A DNA stretch of 37,070 nucleotides from Pelargonium cotyledonis. Its lineage: Eukaryota; Streptophyta; Magnoliopsida; Geraniales; Geraniaceae. The position numbers and the translations under genes were made by a program. The first letter of the stretch is position 1, and each line of letters starts with the position of its first letter. Location: positions 1 to 37,070 of the forward strand of contig JAYMTA010000148.1 of assembly GCA_036897625.1 (NCBI GenBank). Direction: 5' to 3'. Below the pieces are notes generated by a model. That model ran no database searches. It was given only the letters and a program-made list of their open reading frames with translations, and was not told where the DNA came from. This document shows, piece after piece, positions 1 through 11,213 of this stretch.

Positions 1-560
1 TGGGTCGGAGGCGTAGCTCCGGTGGTGGCACTAGGCCGTGGTTGCAGGTCTGGCAGGAGTGAGATTGCGGATCCGATAGATCTGTTGTTCCCGAAAGAAG
101 TGGTGGTGCGTGCAGCGCGTTCGGGGGGCGAATGCAGAGGGGAGAGGCGGAGAAGCGGCTCCGAATCCTGGCAGAAAGCAACTCCGGCGGTGAGAAAGAA
201 AGTGCGGTTCCCGGCAAGTGGAGGACCCTACAATGATGTTGATCTGGTCCTGAGACGACTTCCGACGGCTGGAGATGGATGAACTCCGGTATGGACGGTA
301 GCTCCGTGCCAGATCTGGCCACGGATATGAGCAGCAGTGGTGGTGTGGCGGCTCAAATGTGCAGGTAACGACAATGATCTACAGAAGAAGAGTGGGGTTA
401 TGGTGGTGGCTCAAGGCTGAGAAATGACTGGAGAAGGGAAAGGGAAGAAGGGGAGGATGAGAGAGGGCTCTCCGGCGGCCGAAGTTGCCGGAGAGAAGGA
501 GGTTGTTGTCGTGTGCTGTTGCGGTGAGAAGAACGAAGAAGACGAAGTGTCTCAAACCCT
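1..560. other. GC-rich block, no gene recognised
   Basis: This stretch is clearly richer in G and C than the DNA after it, with many GGCGG, CCGG and GGTGG words, and changes abruptly to AT-rich sequence near position 555. An open frame of about 86 codons starts near 22, but it begins at a non-ATG codon, is rich in Arg and Gly, and resembles no family I know. The block could be a leader or captured fragment belonging to the mobile element relic that follows, or the edge of a feature cut by the window end. I assign no function. Confidence 0.4.
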
Positions 561-659
561 TAATTTATTTCTTCCTATAATGTTTTTTTTCATTAATTAG
601 TTTTGAATGACCTTTAATTTTAATTAGTTTTTGATGATTTAATGGTTGGATTTGAAAGG

Positions 660-1316
660 AGATATGGGCTGAGGCGGAGGACGTGGTCAGAATGGCAGAC
701 GGAGTTTGGTCGGGGTGGAAAATAGCTTGTGAGGTGCAGAATGCTGTGAGGTCGAGGACGGTGGTGGAGAAAAGTGATAATGGGAGGGAAAAGTGGTTGA
801 AACCACCAGATGCTAGGGTCAAGTTGAATTTTGATGGGGCTAATTTTGGTCTAGATGGTGGGAATGGTAGATAGCCATGGAGGTTGGGTGGGTGGTGGGA
901 AGCGGAGATGGCGACGATCGGTCCAGCGTGGTTGAAGCAATGGCTGTCTGGGAAGAACTTTCTTGGCTGAAATCACAAGGTTGGCAAATGATTGTGATCG
1001 AAGGTGATGCGCAAAAAGTTATTTAGGATCTCGCGTCAAAATTCAAAATGAATGGCAAGTATGGTCTTTTAATTTCTGATTGTATTTGTATATGCAGTTC
1101 TTTTGAGAACGATAGGTTTTCCTTTGTTAAGCGATCCGCGAATGGGGTAGCTCATTGTCGAACACAAGCTTCCCGTTCTTTGTCTGGTCGTATGATTAGT
1201 TTCTTGTCAAATTGTCCGGACGATGTAAGGCCGTTGTTATTGGCTTATTTGTTTTTATTGAAAGTTGATTTCCTTCAAGGAAAAAAAGAGAGTAGGTATT
1301 GGCAAAAGTCCATGTA
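660..1316 (+). mobile_element. Degenerate LINE fragment: C-terminal RNase H-like domain
   Basis: Translated pieces on the plus strand match the plant RNase H-like domain (RVT_3 type) found at the C-terminus of LINE ORF2. The domain opens at about 800-860 with a K-W-x-K-P-P linker and V-K-L-N-F-D-G-A. It continues at about 930-1020 with E-A-M-A-V-W-E-E-L and V-I-E-G-D-A, and ends at about 1110-1190 with R-S-A-N-G-V-A-H and Q-A-S-R-S-L-S-G-R. The reading frame changes between the first two pieces, and in-frame TAG codons lie at 872-874 and 1024-1026, so it cannot make a working enzyme. No reverse transcriptase or endonuclease domain is visible upstream, so it is a 5'-truncated relic. A decayed stand-alone RNase H-like host gene is less likely. 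Confidence 0.7.
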
Positions 1317-2763
1317 AATCGAGTGGATTGTGCGTAGCCCATCAAATCTGTAACTCACAGTTCACAAATCGTTCAAAAATATATAACTCATGGGTGGCTT
1401 ATGGGTTACAAAACTTCAACCACCAACGAGTGGATTGGGTTGTCAACTTCCATAAACTGTCGGGTAATCCACCCATGAACACCTTAACATTCACTTCTTG
1501 TGTTATGTTGTAGTTGTCTTCGAGGACCCATGACGTCAGATGGTGAGTACATAATTCACTATTTCATAGAAAATATGATTGCATTTAAATTGTGTAACAA
1601 CTTTAAAGTTTAAATCACTATGTTCTCCCTATCGGACAATTATAATCAATTTTTGATATTGTACACAAATTTACGAAGTCAATCAAACATAACTAAAACT
1701 AGGCATAGAAACTGAAAATGATGAAAATTGAAAAATACATACTCTTGATTCAGTGCATGTCCACACCTCCAAACAAATTCATATCAATTTCTAATATAAG
1801 TCACCCATAGACCCATGAATGTAGTAAAATTGCTCAATCCAGATTAAAAAAAAACATACACTTGCAGTTCAAACATGAAACATGCATCATTGTAAGTGAA
1901 TTCTCAATCTCAACAATCCATTTATATTTCCAAATTCAAGCATGAGGCATACATAGTCAAAATTGCTGGAAGATATGCAAGTATTCTTGGGTGACCGGTC
2001 ATATCTCATGCTTGAGTTAGACCCGGGTCTTTTTCTTTGTACTTTTATTTCTCGCTTTCAAGCACATTTAATAAAAGTTATTGCTTGCTTATCAAAAAAA
2101 AGTATTATTAGTTCATGTGTAATTATCTTCAAATTCATGCAAATCTCGAGCACTCTCCAGTTAGTGACTCATATGTTGCTTATTCTTTCTCTCTGCTTTA
2201 TTTGTAAGATAAGCATTGACATTCAAGATGAAAAAGTCTTTGAAGCTTGTAATGTAGGCTCATATAAATGTAAAAAGGCTTTGAAGCTTGTAATGTAGGC
2301 TCATATAAGGGCGTGGAAAGGTTTGAAAATGAAGCTAATCTCGAAAGAACTTAATACTCACTAATCACTTTCTCTCCTATCTTTTTATACGTTACCCAAT
2401 CATTTCACCTTTTAACATTTTACTCTCATTTGTCATGCTCAAATCTCATTATGTGCTAAACTCCAATTTAGATGTGTGTAAGAACTTTTATTATTTATTA
2501 TTTACTTTTTTTTCTTTTCAATTCCCTTGCACTAGTTTGAAACCAAAACTTGGAGTCTCTTGCCAAACATCTCAACTCAATAATTTCCCAAAACAATCAC
2601 CAAGCTATTGTATGCATAATGTATGTAATAATCAATAGTGTATAATAGGCTATATCTCATTTCAAATCAAGCTATCGTAGTTCGAATACAAGTCGAAGAA
2701 TCACCCAAATTAGACAATTTCAAGAATATCGGTTGCTTCAAAACAATTATCAAACTTATCCAA
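1317..2763. other. AT-rich spacer, no gene seen
   Basis: No open frame here shows a recognisable domain or plausible splice structure. Apart from the short duplication listed at 2239-2308, the stretch holds only A/T runs and unremarkable sequence. Confidence 0.6.
2239..2308. repeat. Short direct duplication, 41-bp period
   Basis: A 29-base unit starting TTTGAAGCTTGTAATGTAGG occurs at 2239-2267 and again, identical, at 2280-2308, separated by 12 bases. The lack of divergence points to a recent local duplication. Confidence 0.85.
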
Positions 2764-2951
2764 ATCAATTTAAGCAAAAAAAATGATAAAAGAAAAAATA
2801 CAATAAGAATGACTAGTATATAGAAAAGTAAAAGAACAAGTTGTAAAATAAGAAAAATCAATTTAAGCAAAAAAAAATGATTAAAGAAAAAATACAATAA
2901 AAATGACTAGTATATAAAAAAGTAAAAGAACAAGTTGTAAAATAAGAAAAA
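2764..2951. repeat. Tandem duplication of about 93 bp beside the tRNA
   Basis: Two nearly identical copies lie head to tail at 2764-2856 and 2857-2951. Both begin ATCAATTTAAGC and end with a TTGTAAAATAAGAAAAA string. They differ mainly in A-run length and a few single bases. The second copy ends about 10 bp before the 3' end of the tRNA-like gene. Confidence 0.85.
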
Positions 2952-2953
2952 TT

Positions 2954-2958
2954 AAAAA
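2954..2958 (-). terminator. RNA polymerase III T-run terminator
   Basis: Five T residues on the minus strand start three bases after the tRNA discriminator base, the usual position and form of a Pol III terminator. Confidence 0.65.
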
Positions 2959-2961
2959 CTT

Positions 2962-3035
2962 TGGTCCCAGCGGGGCTTGAACTTGCGACCTCCGGCTCAT
3001 AAGACCAACGCTCTAACCAACTAAGTTATGGGACC
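2962..3035 (-). tRNA. tRNA-like gene, anticodon TAT (Ile type), partly degenerate
   Basis: On the minus strand a full cloverleaf can be drawn. The acceptor stem GGTCCCA pairs perfectly with TGGGACC, followed by discriminator A. The D loop AGTTGGTTA, the anticodon loop CTTATGA (anticodon TAT) and the T loop TTCAAGC are in place. The D stem has one A-C mismatch, the T stem (GCAAG with CCCGC) has two, and the anticodon stem uses several G-T pairs. These look like C-to-T/G-to-A decay of a normal gene. A T-run terminator follows at once. Isotype by anticodon is Ile(UAU), but a C-to-T change at position 34 of a Met(CAU) tRNA would look the same. It may be a functional low-scoring gene or a recent pseudogene. 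Confidence 0.75.
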
Positions 3036-4190
3036 TTATATATTTTAATTTGTTTAGAGCATAAACTTACAAAAATGACTAATTTATACATACTATAAAA
3101 TTTGAATTGAAAAACAGTGTTGTAATGCATTTGAGAGTACCGCGTCATCAATTTGTTATGCATCTTCTATCTTGTTCTATAAACACATTCAAGAAGTTAT
3201 TGTACGATGTATTTGATGTTGATGTAGGTCAACACTGTTTCGAAGTCCACGATTGAGTACTTATCACTTATTGGGTTGTAATGGCAATCTCATTAGGTTC
3301 ATCCATTCTAGTTGTTCAACATCCGCAAACCAAGAGTTTTGGGTTGTAATTGCGATCTCATTTTGGGTTTGGCCCCTAATTAGAATTTTACAAACATACA
3401 ACCATTATTGAACTATTTTTTTTATTTTAACCATATTAATTAGTTGTAGCATGTCATTTTATGTCACATCAACTATTAAAAACACGTCATCATATATACT
3501 CATGATAATTGTTTGCTTTTCAAAAATAATCTAAAAACAAATGATTGGTACAAAAAAAATCACATACAGTTTCCAGTGAAAAAAATTCTCACTCTAAGAG
3601 CCTGCTATGAGTATTAAATCATGGGTAGTGTAATTAGTAAAGCTAAAATAATAGACCTGACCCGCCATGTACTATAGGTGACAATCGGTTGGATAGGATC
3701 AGATTTAGTTCGGATTCCATATTGAAACATGAGATCCGATCCGTTTCGATAATATTTTGGTCGAATTGGATCAAATTAGATTGGACAAATATGTTTTTCT
3801 TTTTCTTTTTTTTGCAAGAAAAATATAATTGGATCCTGTCTGAAATTGATAAGATAGGATCAAGTTTCGTATGTCCACAGATGCAGATCGATATTGTCGA
3901 GTCTACAAGTTACCCAAAATCCAACATGTTTCAATGGTGGGCTCATGTATGAATTTAACAACTCGAAAAAGATCAGGTAGAGTTGGTAAATTATTTCGAG
4001 CAGGGTGTGTCTATAAAAAAAAACAATGCATTTTATGCTTAAAATCGTCAACCCTACCTTAACCTCGTCAACCCTACAACCTTATAGGGTCAGGTCAGGA
4101 TTCATCATTTATCAACCCGAAATTTGGCCACTTCTAGGAGGGATTATAAGACGTGGGTCTAAAATGACGCAACTTGGAGACACGACCCAA
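3036..4190. other. Spacer with repeat-like debris, no gene seen
   Basis: There is no coding structure. From about 3678 to 3860 the sequence has GATC-, TTCGGAT- and GGATC-rich phrases (for example CAATCGGTTGGATAGGATC) of the kind seen in scattered, unclassified plant repeats. I cannot give a family. The rest is AT-rich. Confidence 0.4.
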
Positions 4191-4827
4191 ACAGAAGCAA
4201 GCCCACCTTCTTTTCTTCGCGCAGAGGCCTCCTCGGCACAATCGGACCCATCTCTTCTCCTCGGAATCGGATCGCCGCGTTTTATGCTCGGTTTGGTTTC
4301 CGGAAAAATTTACCTCTGACTCTGAGACAAAGAAACCTGGTTAGAACTCAATCGCCATTTTTGTTCTAAAGATTTTAGTGAAACAATTAATCTATCTGAC
4401 CCAAAAATAAAATAGAGTGAGAACATCGAACAATCATTATCATTGTGAGTGCGTTGCTTCGTTTTGGTCTCTCTATCAAACCCTAATTTAGCGTCATTGT
4501 TGCCTGTTCTTCTGAACTCGTAGCCGTTACTGACTCGCTGACCTCTTTTAGAGTTCAAGGTACTCTCTCTCAAAACCCTGATGATCTCTTTGATCTAGCA
4601 CTAATCAGTCTCAAAACCCTAAATATTGTGAGGGTTTTTGATATGGATTAGTCTTTGTTGATTGAATTTTAGCTTTGCTGAGGGGTTGGGGTTCATTGGG
4701 ATTTGTGCTACTTCGATGGTGAGTGTATAATTCTTTGTTCTTGATTACCTTGGCTAAATGTGATAGTAAAACTGGACCATTCACAGATGATATTTGGACC
4801 CAGTTTGTCCAAGACAACTTAGAAGTA

Positions 4828-4905
4828 GGTCACAGCAGTGAGACATTGTAGATTTTTGTATTAATTGGTCACAGGAGTGAGACATTGTAGATTTTTGTAG
4901 TAATT
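4828..4905. repeat. Two 39-bp tandem copies in the leader intron
   Basis: The unit GGTCACAGCAGTGAGACATT and its continuation occupy 4828-4866 and repeat at 4867-4905 with two base differences. The array lies about 110 bp into the presumed leader intron. Confidence 0.9.
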
Positions 4906-5759
4906 GGGTGTTTTCCGTGGTCCTTTGTGAATTTATGTGTTGCTTGTGTACTGCGCTGTTCTAGGTTGAGTGGTATAGGTCCATGCTTTACTCAGCCACA
5001 AATTTACATTTTTTGTTTAAAGATTAATTGTCATTACAAGAGACCTAAATGTGTTGATTCTTTTGTAATTTTTGGAATACCCTATCCCCAGGTACCTGGA
5101 TTGTGCCTCTGTCCTGGAACTTCCATCTGTTTTTAATGTGAAAGATGCCATGGTTTGATGCGTGTTTACTGGTTGATACTGCAAATTAACCTGTTTCCAT
5201 ACTCAATACACCATTCCGGAATGTGATTGTATTACCCTCTGTCTTTAGAGAATATGATGTTTGAAGTTAAACTTTCATTGCCATCCCTTTCCCATGCCAT
5301 TTTATGTAATATTTCATGGAATCATGTACTCACTTTTTCCTTATGAAGTTGTTTTCCTCCTGTCTGGTAGATAAGTCCTTTTGTTATTATGACTTTCTTT
5401 TTTACTGTGCATAAGGGTCTGCCTTTAGAAATCAGTGATTTCTGTTGCTATACCTGCCTTCACCTGTCTTTAGGCCTCTCTATTCTTGATAAGAACATTA
5501 ATTCATTTTAGGAAAATGCTGCAACTTGAGGATAGATAACAGAATTTGGAACTCACAAATGGCTTCCATGTTCATCTGTGAGAGATGAGTCACTGTTTGA
5601 CTGCCTAATTTGCCCCAAAAAGAATTTGCTTTTATTTTGTTTTTGATAAAGGGTTGCTAATGATTACCAGAAGGTGTAGAACAATCATGGAAATCCCAAA
5701 GCATTTGTTAAGTTTGTAAACTCTGCTCCATTAAAATTTTGAATTTCTCTGGATGAATC

Positions 5760-6145
5760 TTGCTTGATTTTTATTAATATCTTGATCAATTGAACTTTAC
5801 TGTGTATTTATAGGCTACAAATACAATAGAGTCCTATTCCTACTTTATAAACACTAATAGTTTTGAGTCTAATACTAATATAATTCTTATTTTTAACTAC
5901 ATAAATATTTTGTTCTGATTCCATTTTAATTAGATATTCTAATCTAATAAGAATTACGTCTTGAATGGCATTAAATTCTCTTCATCCCTTGAGAATATTG
6001 TTAGGCTATCTGTTTGTTTATTTTATTGTTTCTTATTAAATTAGGATTTGATAACTCTAATCTTAATAAGAATTTCATTTTTAACAGCATTAAATTCTCC
6101 TTATTCCTTGATAATATTGTTAGGCTATTTGATTGTTTATTTGAC
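5760..6145. repeat. AT-rich repeat fragment with internal 117-120 bp duplication, possibly from an LTR
   Basis: The phrase TGTATTTATAGGCTACAAAT followed by a run on AGTCCTATTCC resembles LTR sequence of plant Copia-type elements. Within the fragment, a unit at about 5935-6030 recurs at about 6052-6145, diverged but with shared blocks such as GCATTAAATTCTC and ATATTGTTAGGCTAT. No coding parts or complete ends are visible, so this would be only an old fragment. The LTR assignment is from memory and weak; the internal duplication is seen directly. Confidence 0.35.
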
Positions 6146-6164
6146 AATCTTTGATACAGTGACA

Positions 6165-9100
6165 ATGGATGATAGTTGTGCTGTCTGTGCCGAAACACTT
6201 GAATGGGTTGCATATGGGTTATGTGGCCATCGAGAGGTCTGCTCTACCTGTGTCATTCGTCTACGGTTTGTTTGTGATGATCACCGTTGCTGTCTGTGCA
6301 AGTCTGAATCCAGTATGATATTCATCACTAAGGTTAGATATCAATTTTTTGTTATATTTGTAGTTATGGTGTTTGATAGAAATTACAAGCTTCATCCATG
6401 TTTAATCCAAGTTATCTAACTCCCGTAGGATATTGAGGTCATTGTCCCGAATTAAATTTGTTTCTGTAGTGTTCTGCCAGAAAAAAAATGGAAATAAAAC
6501 AAAAGAACTGAAAGGAAGTAGTAATTTAATCTTTTTGTGTATTGAATTGATGCTTTAATTTTTCTTGGCCTGTTAAATGATTTATTTCTGATAATATTCA
6601 TTTTCTTTGGCTTGTCAATTCCAGGCTTTAGGAGATTATACGAGGGTGATAAATGACTTCTCAGTTTTTCCAGCCAATGCTAAAGAGGGTCAAGTTGGAC
6701 CATACTGGTATCATGAAGGAACACAAGCTTACGGTGATGATTTGAATCACTACAAAATGATCAAGGCTATGTGCAGGCTATCATGCAGTGTTTGTGATAA
6801 TAAGATAGACGAACAAAGAAATGAAGGTCCAAAAAGGCAAGTGGAGTTTAAGAACATTGATCAGCTGAACAGTCATTTATTCCACCGGCATAGACTGTTC
6901 ATGTGCAGTCTGTGTTTGGAAGGTAGGAAGGTGAGACTCATTTACATGGTACTATAAATAATTGCCACTAGATGGTTGGGTATCTTATAAAAAGATACAT
7001 TTGAAGAATGTGTTACAATGTCACACCCAGATTTGGCATTATCTTCATCTATCATGTTTGATAACATACTGGATATCCGACTTGTGAAAGAAACACAATG
7101 GAGGCTGATGTCTGGAATTTACCCTTATGTCCAGTGATTTGACACTGGATCTTCCTTATTTGGTGGACATACTGTGAGTTCCCTAGCCATTTTACTTTGG
7201 TGGGGCATCATGGAAGTTTCCTAGGAAAATCTGCTAAATATTTTTGTGCAGATTCTTGTTTCACTATAGATTTTTAAATGTTGTTATGAACACATTCATT
7301 TGTCTGACTGCTTCAAATTGTGAACCAGATATTTATTTGTGAGCACAAGTTATATTCCAGATCACAGTTGAATCAACATATTAATACTGGCGACTCAGAG
7401 GTTGACGGAAGTGAAAGTGAAAGAGGTGGATTTGCTGGACATCCTTTGTGTGAGTTTTGTAGTGACCCTTTCTATGGGGATAATGAACTGTACACACATA
7501 TGTCCACTGAGCATTTTACTTGCCATATATGCCAGAGGTAGATCCTGCTCTTTTTCTTCAGAAAGCTGATATATGGTGTTGTAAAGTTCAGGAAAAAAAC
7601 ACTAATTCTTCTAATAATAACTCACATGAGCTGCAGGCAACACCCTGGAAAATACGAGTACTATAAAAATTATGATGACTTGGAGGTCAGTAATTACTAT
7701 TTTGCACACTAGTGTGATTTTCCAGTTCTTTCTTCTTCTTCTTTTGAACTTTTAATTCATATAAATAGTCTACAAACAGATCCATTTTCGCCAAGGACAC
7801 TTTTTATGCGAAGATGAAGCATGCCTTGCAAAAAAGTTTATTGTGTTTACATCTGAATCTGAAATGAAGGTGGGATATCTGGATTTCAGTCTTAATGGAA
7901 GGCAAATAGCATTTGTAAATTTGCATATTTTTATATCCAGAGATTATTGCATTATTTAATAATGTATTTTTAAATATCTACAGAGGCATAATGCTATGGA
8001 ACATGGAGGGAACTTGTCTCGCTCCAAGCGCAATGCCAGTCTTCAGGTATTGTTGGAGTTTTTAAGTTCTTGTGTTGACCAAATGCTCTTACATCAATGT
8101 ATCATTATTTGCATTTTTGGCGTTCCAAAGTGTAGCTATGACCATATATGAATTCTAGTAGTTTTATTCTCTCATTTATCTGTAATAGATACCAACAAGT
8201 TTTCAATATCGACGAAACAATGATCAAAATCGGCGTGGAGGGCGTAACTTTCATCCTGATTCACCTGACTATCAACTTTCCATTGCCATTCAAGCTAGTA
8301 TAGAAAGAGACACTGCTACAAGGCCTCAAGTTGCTTCATCTACTGAATCAGCATCTTCCAGTCAAGGTAGAAGAGCAATTGACTCAATTGTAAACCCTTT
8401 TGAATTGTTAGCAACCACAGATTCTGAAACTTCTTCAAGGCACCATCAGTCTCTTGCACCAAACTTTGATAATGGACAACTGTTAGAGTCCTTTCCTCCT
8501 TTACCCATGGCTTCTAGACGCAGTTCCAGAACTGATTCAAGACCGGTTGGGAACTCAATGGCTACCCGCCTTCATTGTCGAAACTCTGTGACTATTCTTA
8601 ACAGGGCGAGACCTCAATCTGCTTCTGGACCTGTATTATCGTCTGTGCCTTCAAGCTCCTCCCATCACAAGCCTGCAAGTGTTAGTGAACATGTAGGATC
8701 TAGTCATGCAGGCTCTACAACAGCTCAATCTGCAACAGCTTATGGTAATGTATCAGCTAATTTTGTTAATTCGTCAAGGAATTCAAGTAGCATTGGTAAA
8801 CCTGGCCAATCTACTTCAGCATCAACTTTTGGGGACACAGGAAATTCTATTTCCAACTTCCCTCCCATTTCAGCCATTCAAACTAACAGATTGCCAGCAA
8901 GCAACAAGCCTCTGTCCAAGGCAGAAGATGTTCAGGCTGCTAACAAGGCTCTTATTGAGAAAATTCGTGCTGCTTTAGAATTTGACGAGGACAAGTTCAG
9001 TTCGTTCAAAGAAATATCAACTAAGTTTCGGAAGGGGGTAAGTGATGCTGGTGAATATCTTGCATCTGTGCACCAGTTTGGATTGTCGCATCTTATTCTT

Positions 9101-9706
9101 GAGCTAGCTAGACTTTGTCCTGATGCAGAGAAGCAAAAGGAGCTTCTCGAAACTTACAATTATAATGTGAGGGTTAGTTTTCATGGAAGCAGTTCTAGAA
9201 TCGACTGTAGTCAGTTAAAGAACAAGAAGGGCAAGTGGAAAGAAAAAGAGAAGTGCGAAGGCATTGGGATCAGTAGCATGAATGATGATTTGGCCAAGGA
9301 TAGCATTCATGTCTTATCAAAGGATGGGTTTTCTTCAAAAGGAAAATCAAAAGTTTTGGTTGATGACGAACAAGATTCTGCCACTCCTTTGCACAGAGAA
9401 TCAAGTAACCAGAATGTTTCTTCATCAGCCGAGGGTGGCTCAAAGCAAAGTTTGGTGAGTGGGGTAGGAGTGAGCAAGCAACAAAGAAAGAAGATTTCAA
9501 AGTTTCTTAGAGCTCGACTTGGTGAGACTGGAGCAGCCGCACTTTCAGATCCACATCATTCTGATACCGGGCATGTTCTTCCCGCTGAGGTGAAAACAAG
9601 TGGAAAAAAGGTAGCATCTGCTGGGTTGACAGTCCGGGGAGTTTGGCAAAATGGGGGAGGTCATAGACTTGTGGCAATGACCCGGAGAAGCCGACCAAAA
9701 CGATGA
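6165..9706 (+). CDS. ZNF598/HEL2-type RING and C2H2 zinc-finger E3 ubiquitin ligase
   Basis: Coding exons are 6165-6332, 6625-6930, 7329-7537, 7637-7685, 7780-7869, 7984-8046 and 8189-9706. All have GT-AG introns, the frames join without a break, and the product is 800 aa, close to plant relatives such as At3g62240. A RING finger opens the protein: C5, C8, C20, H22, C26, C29, C42, C45. Zinc-finger CxxC/H clusters follow at about residues 110-228, then the family motif H-P-G-K-Y-E-Y-Y near 230-237. The second half is Ser-rich and low in complexity, with a basic K-Q-Q-R-K-K-I-S-K segment near the end. In yeast and animals this family ubiquitinates 40S ribosomal proteins on collided ribosomes to start ribosome-associated quality control; the same cytosolic role is inferred here. 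The start is the first ATG after the leader acceptor. The family call is firm, the plant function inferred. Confidence 0.93.
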
Positions 9707-10925
9707 TTTTTTTGTGCAGTTGACGTGGAAGTGTGTGCTAGTCTGTAGATACACAGGTTAACCAGGGAACAAGAATTCCAGTTGCGCTATATTGCCTATC
9801 TCGCCCATATGTCTTTTTTGCATGTAAAATATGTTGGGACTTGTTTGTTTCTAGGTAAACATGAACCTTAGACATAGGACGGTGAAAGTTTCACTTTTGA
9901 AGTTATGTTTTCCTTTGCATGTTTTGGGAAGAAGAAAACTGTTTGGGCCAGGAAATGTTATGAGAATATTTTGCTCTAGCTTGTGCCTTGTTTGTTTGGA
10001 TTTTATTTGTATGGTTGGTTCATGAATCGAGTGTAAATCAGGTCGGATGAGTGTTGCAAGATCAAATTGGAATTTTCATTGGTGTGTTTATTCTATTCTA
10101 CTTTTTGTCACTTTTTCATTTCATAGTTTTGTGATTCTTGTAAATGTTAAGAAAAATATGGAGTGATCATTCCCTCTGTGATTCACTACGAATCCCATCC
10201 TATTCTGCTTTATTCTCTTCAATCCAAATCGAATAGGATATATGTTGATTTTAATGTGTATAAAACATAATCAATTAAGCCTTGAATGAGATTAGTCTGG
10301 GTGTGGTAAAAAGACTTAAAGGTGTCAAACCGTCAATGGTGTGGGTCCTTTCAAGAAACTCATGGTTAATATTCGTAAACTATATTTTATATATTCATTA
10401 TTTAAATATGAGTTCATTGTTTTATGTTCCTGGAGTCAAAATAAGAAGAAAGAGTGTTATTCTTGTATGCTTCTCAACTAATACTTGCATACTATCTCTT
10501 ATGCTTCTGGAAGCCCTATTGATGACCACCATCACACATCATGCAAGAAATTACTCAAGTGTACTCGCACGCGACTTGAAAATAATACTCTTCAGATTGC
10601 TTATGCTTGACCATCACTACTACTCTCGTACAAATTACAAAACAAGCTCATAGAAATTAAGCTAACATTTAACATAAATAACGCATTTCAAGAAGCATCC
10701 ATCATCCATCGTTGCTTGAATGGCAAAGAAAGATCGATACCTCCTATAATGCAAGAATGTTGTTCGTACCCGTAACGATGAACACATAAGGTCATTTATT
10801 TGTATTTAGAGAACTTTATATATGTATTTACCCAATTAATTAATGTTGAGAATCTATTGAGGAAATAAATACAATAATGGAAAAACATAGCCATTAAAGC
10901 CAATAAGCCAAAGAATTTAAGAGAG
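9707..10925. other. 3' UTR of the HEL2-type gene and spacer
   Basis: T-rich sequence to about 10100 fits a 3' untranslated region with diffuse plant poly(A) signals. From there to the SAM synthetase promoter the DNA is AT-rich with no domain-bearing frame; an open frame at 10282-10653 has no recognisable content. Confidence 0.5.
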
Positions 10926-10935
10926 GAGCCATCAC

Positions 10936-11160
10936 GTCGCGGTTGGTGGAACAACCCCGGCGTGACCGGCTCGGCCGGTACCCTTCAAACCGCGGACACC
11001 CTGTCGTTCTCGCTCACCGACTTCCTCCAATCCCAACCGTTGAACTCCTACAATCCAACGGTTCATATCCCACCTCGCTCCCTTGGCCCCACCTAAATAT
11101 CTGTCAGATCCTAATCTTCTCGTGCCTATAAATAAACACCCAAATTCTCCGTGTAAGAGT
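10936..11160 (+). promoter_or_regulatory. Core promoter of the SAM synthetase gene
   Basis: A GC-rich block (10936-11000, with CACGTCGCGG, GGCGTGACCGG and CGGCCGGTACC words) is followed by AACGG elements in opposite orientations (CAACCGTTGA at about 11034 and CAATCCAACGGTTC at 11051-11064). A clear TATA box, TATAAATA, lies at 11127-11134. Transcription would start near 11160. This architecture suits a strong housekeeping gene. Confidence 0.7.
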
Positions 11161-11213
11161 CGCCAACGAGTCTCACAGCATCTTCAACCCCAGATCTCGC
11201 TCTTTCTATTCAG

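Larger units (their letters stand above)
4195..6164 (+). promoter_or_regulatory. Probable 5' leader and leader intron of the HEL2-type gene
   Basis: A GC-richer block from about 4195 to 4330 changes into a leader-like sequence. It is preceded by GGTGGGCTT read on the minus strand. The strongest donor site is ATG|GTGAGTG, with the intron starting at 4719; a weaker one is AAG|GTACTC at 4560. The acceptor is TTTGATACAG at 6159, after a T-rich tract and just before the start codon. A leader intron of about 1.4 kb is therefore likely. The exact transcription start and whether there is more than one leader intron cannot be read from the sequence. Confidence 0.6.

Noticed and set aside
22-282. 86-codon frame at the window start
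   Set aside because: It begins at a non-ATG codon, is biased by GC-rich composition, and matches no family.
2667-2897. Leu/Phe-rich minus-strand frame that looks like membrane segments
   Set aside because: It is a by-product of A-rich tandem repeats read on the opposite strand.
2764-2951. Possible CRISPR-like direct repeats
   Set aside because: There are only two copies with no unique spacers; it is a simple tandem duplication in a plant genome.
6048-6164. Upstream extension of the RING-finger exon
   Set aside because: The frame is open but is intronic: it has no ATG before 6165 in this frame, is AT-rich, and a good acceptor lies at 6159.
10282-10653. 123-codon frame between the HEL2-type and SAM synthetase genes
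   Set aside because: It starts at a non-canonical position, has low-complexity AT-driven sequence, and no splice partners or promoter.
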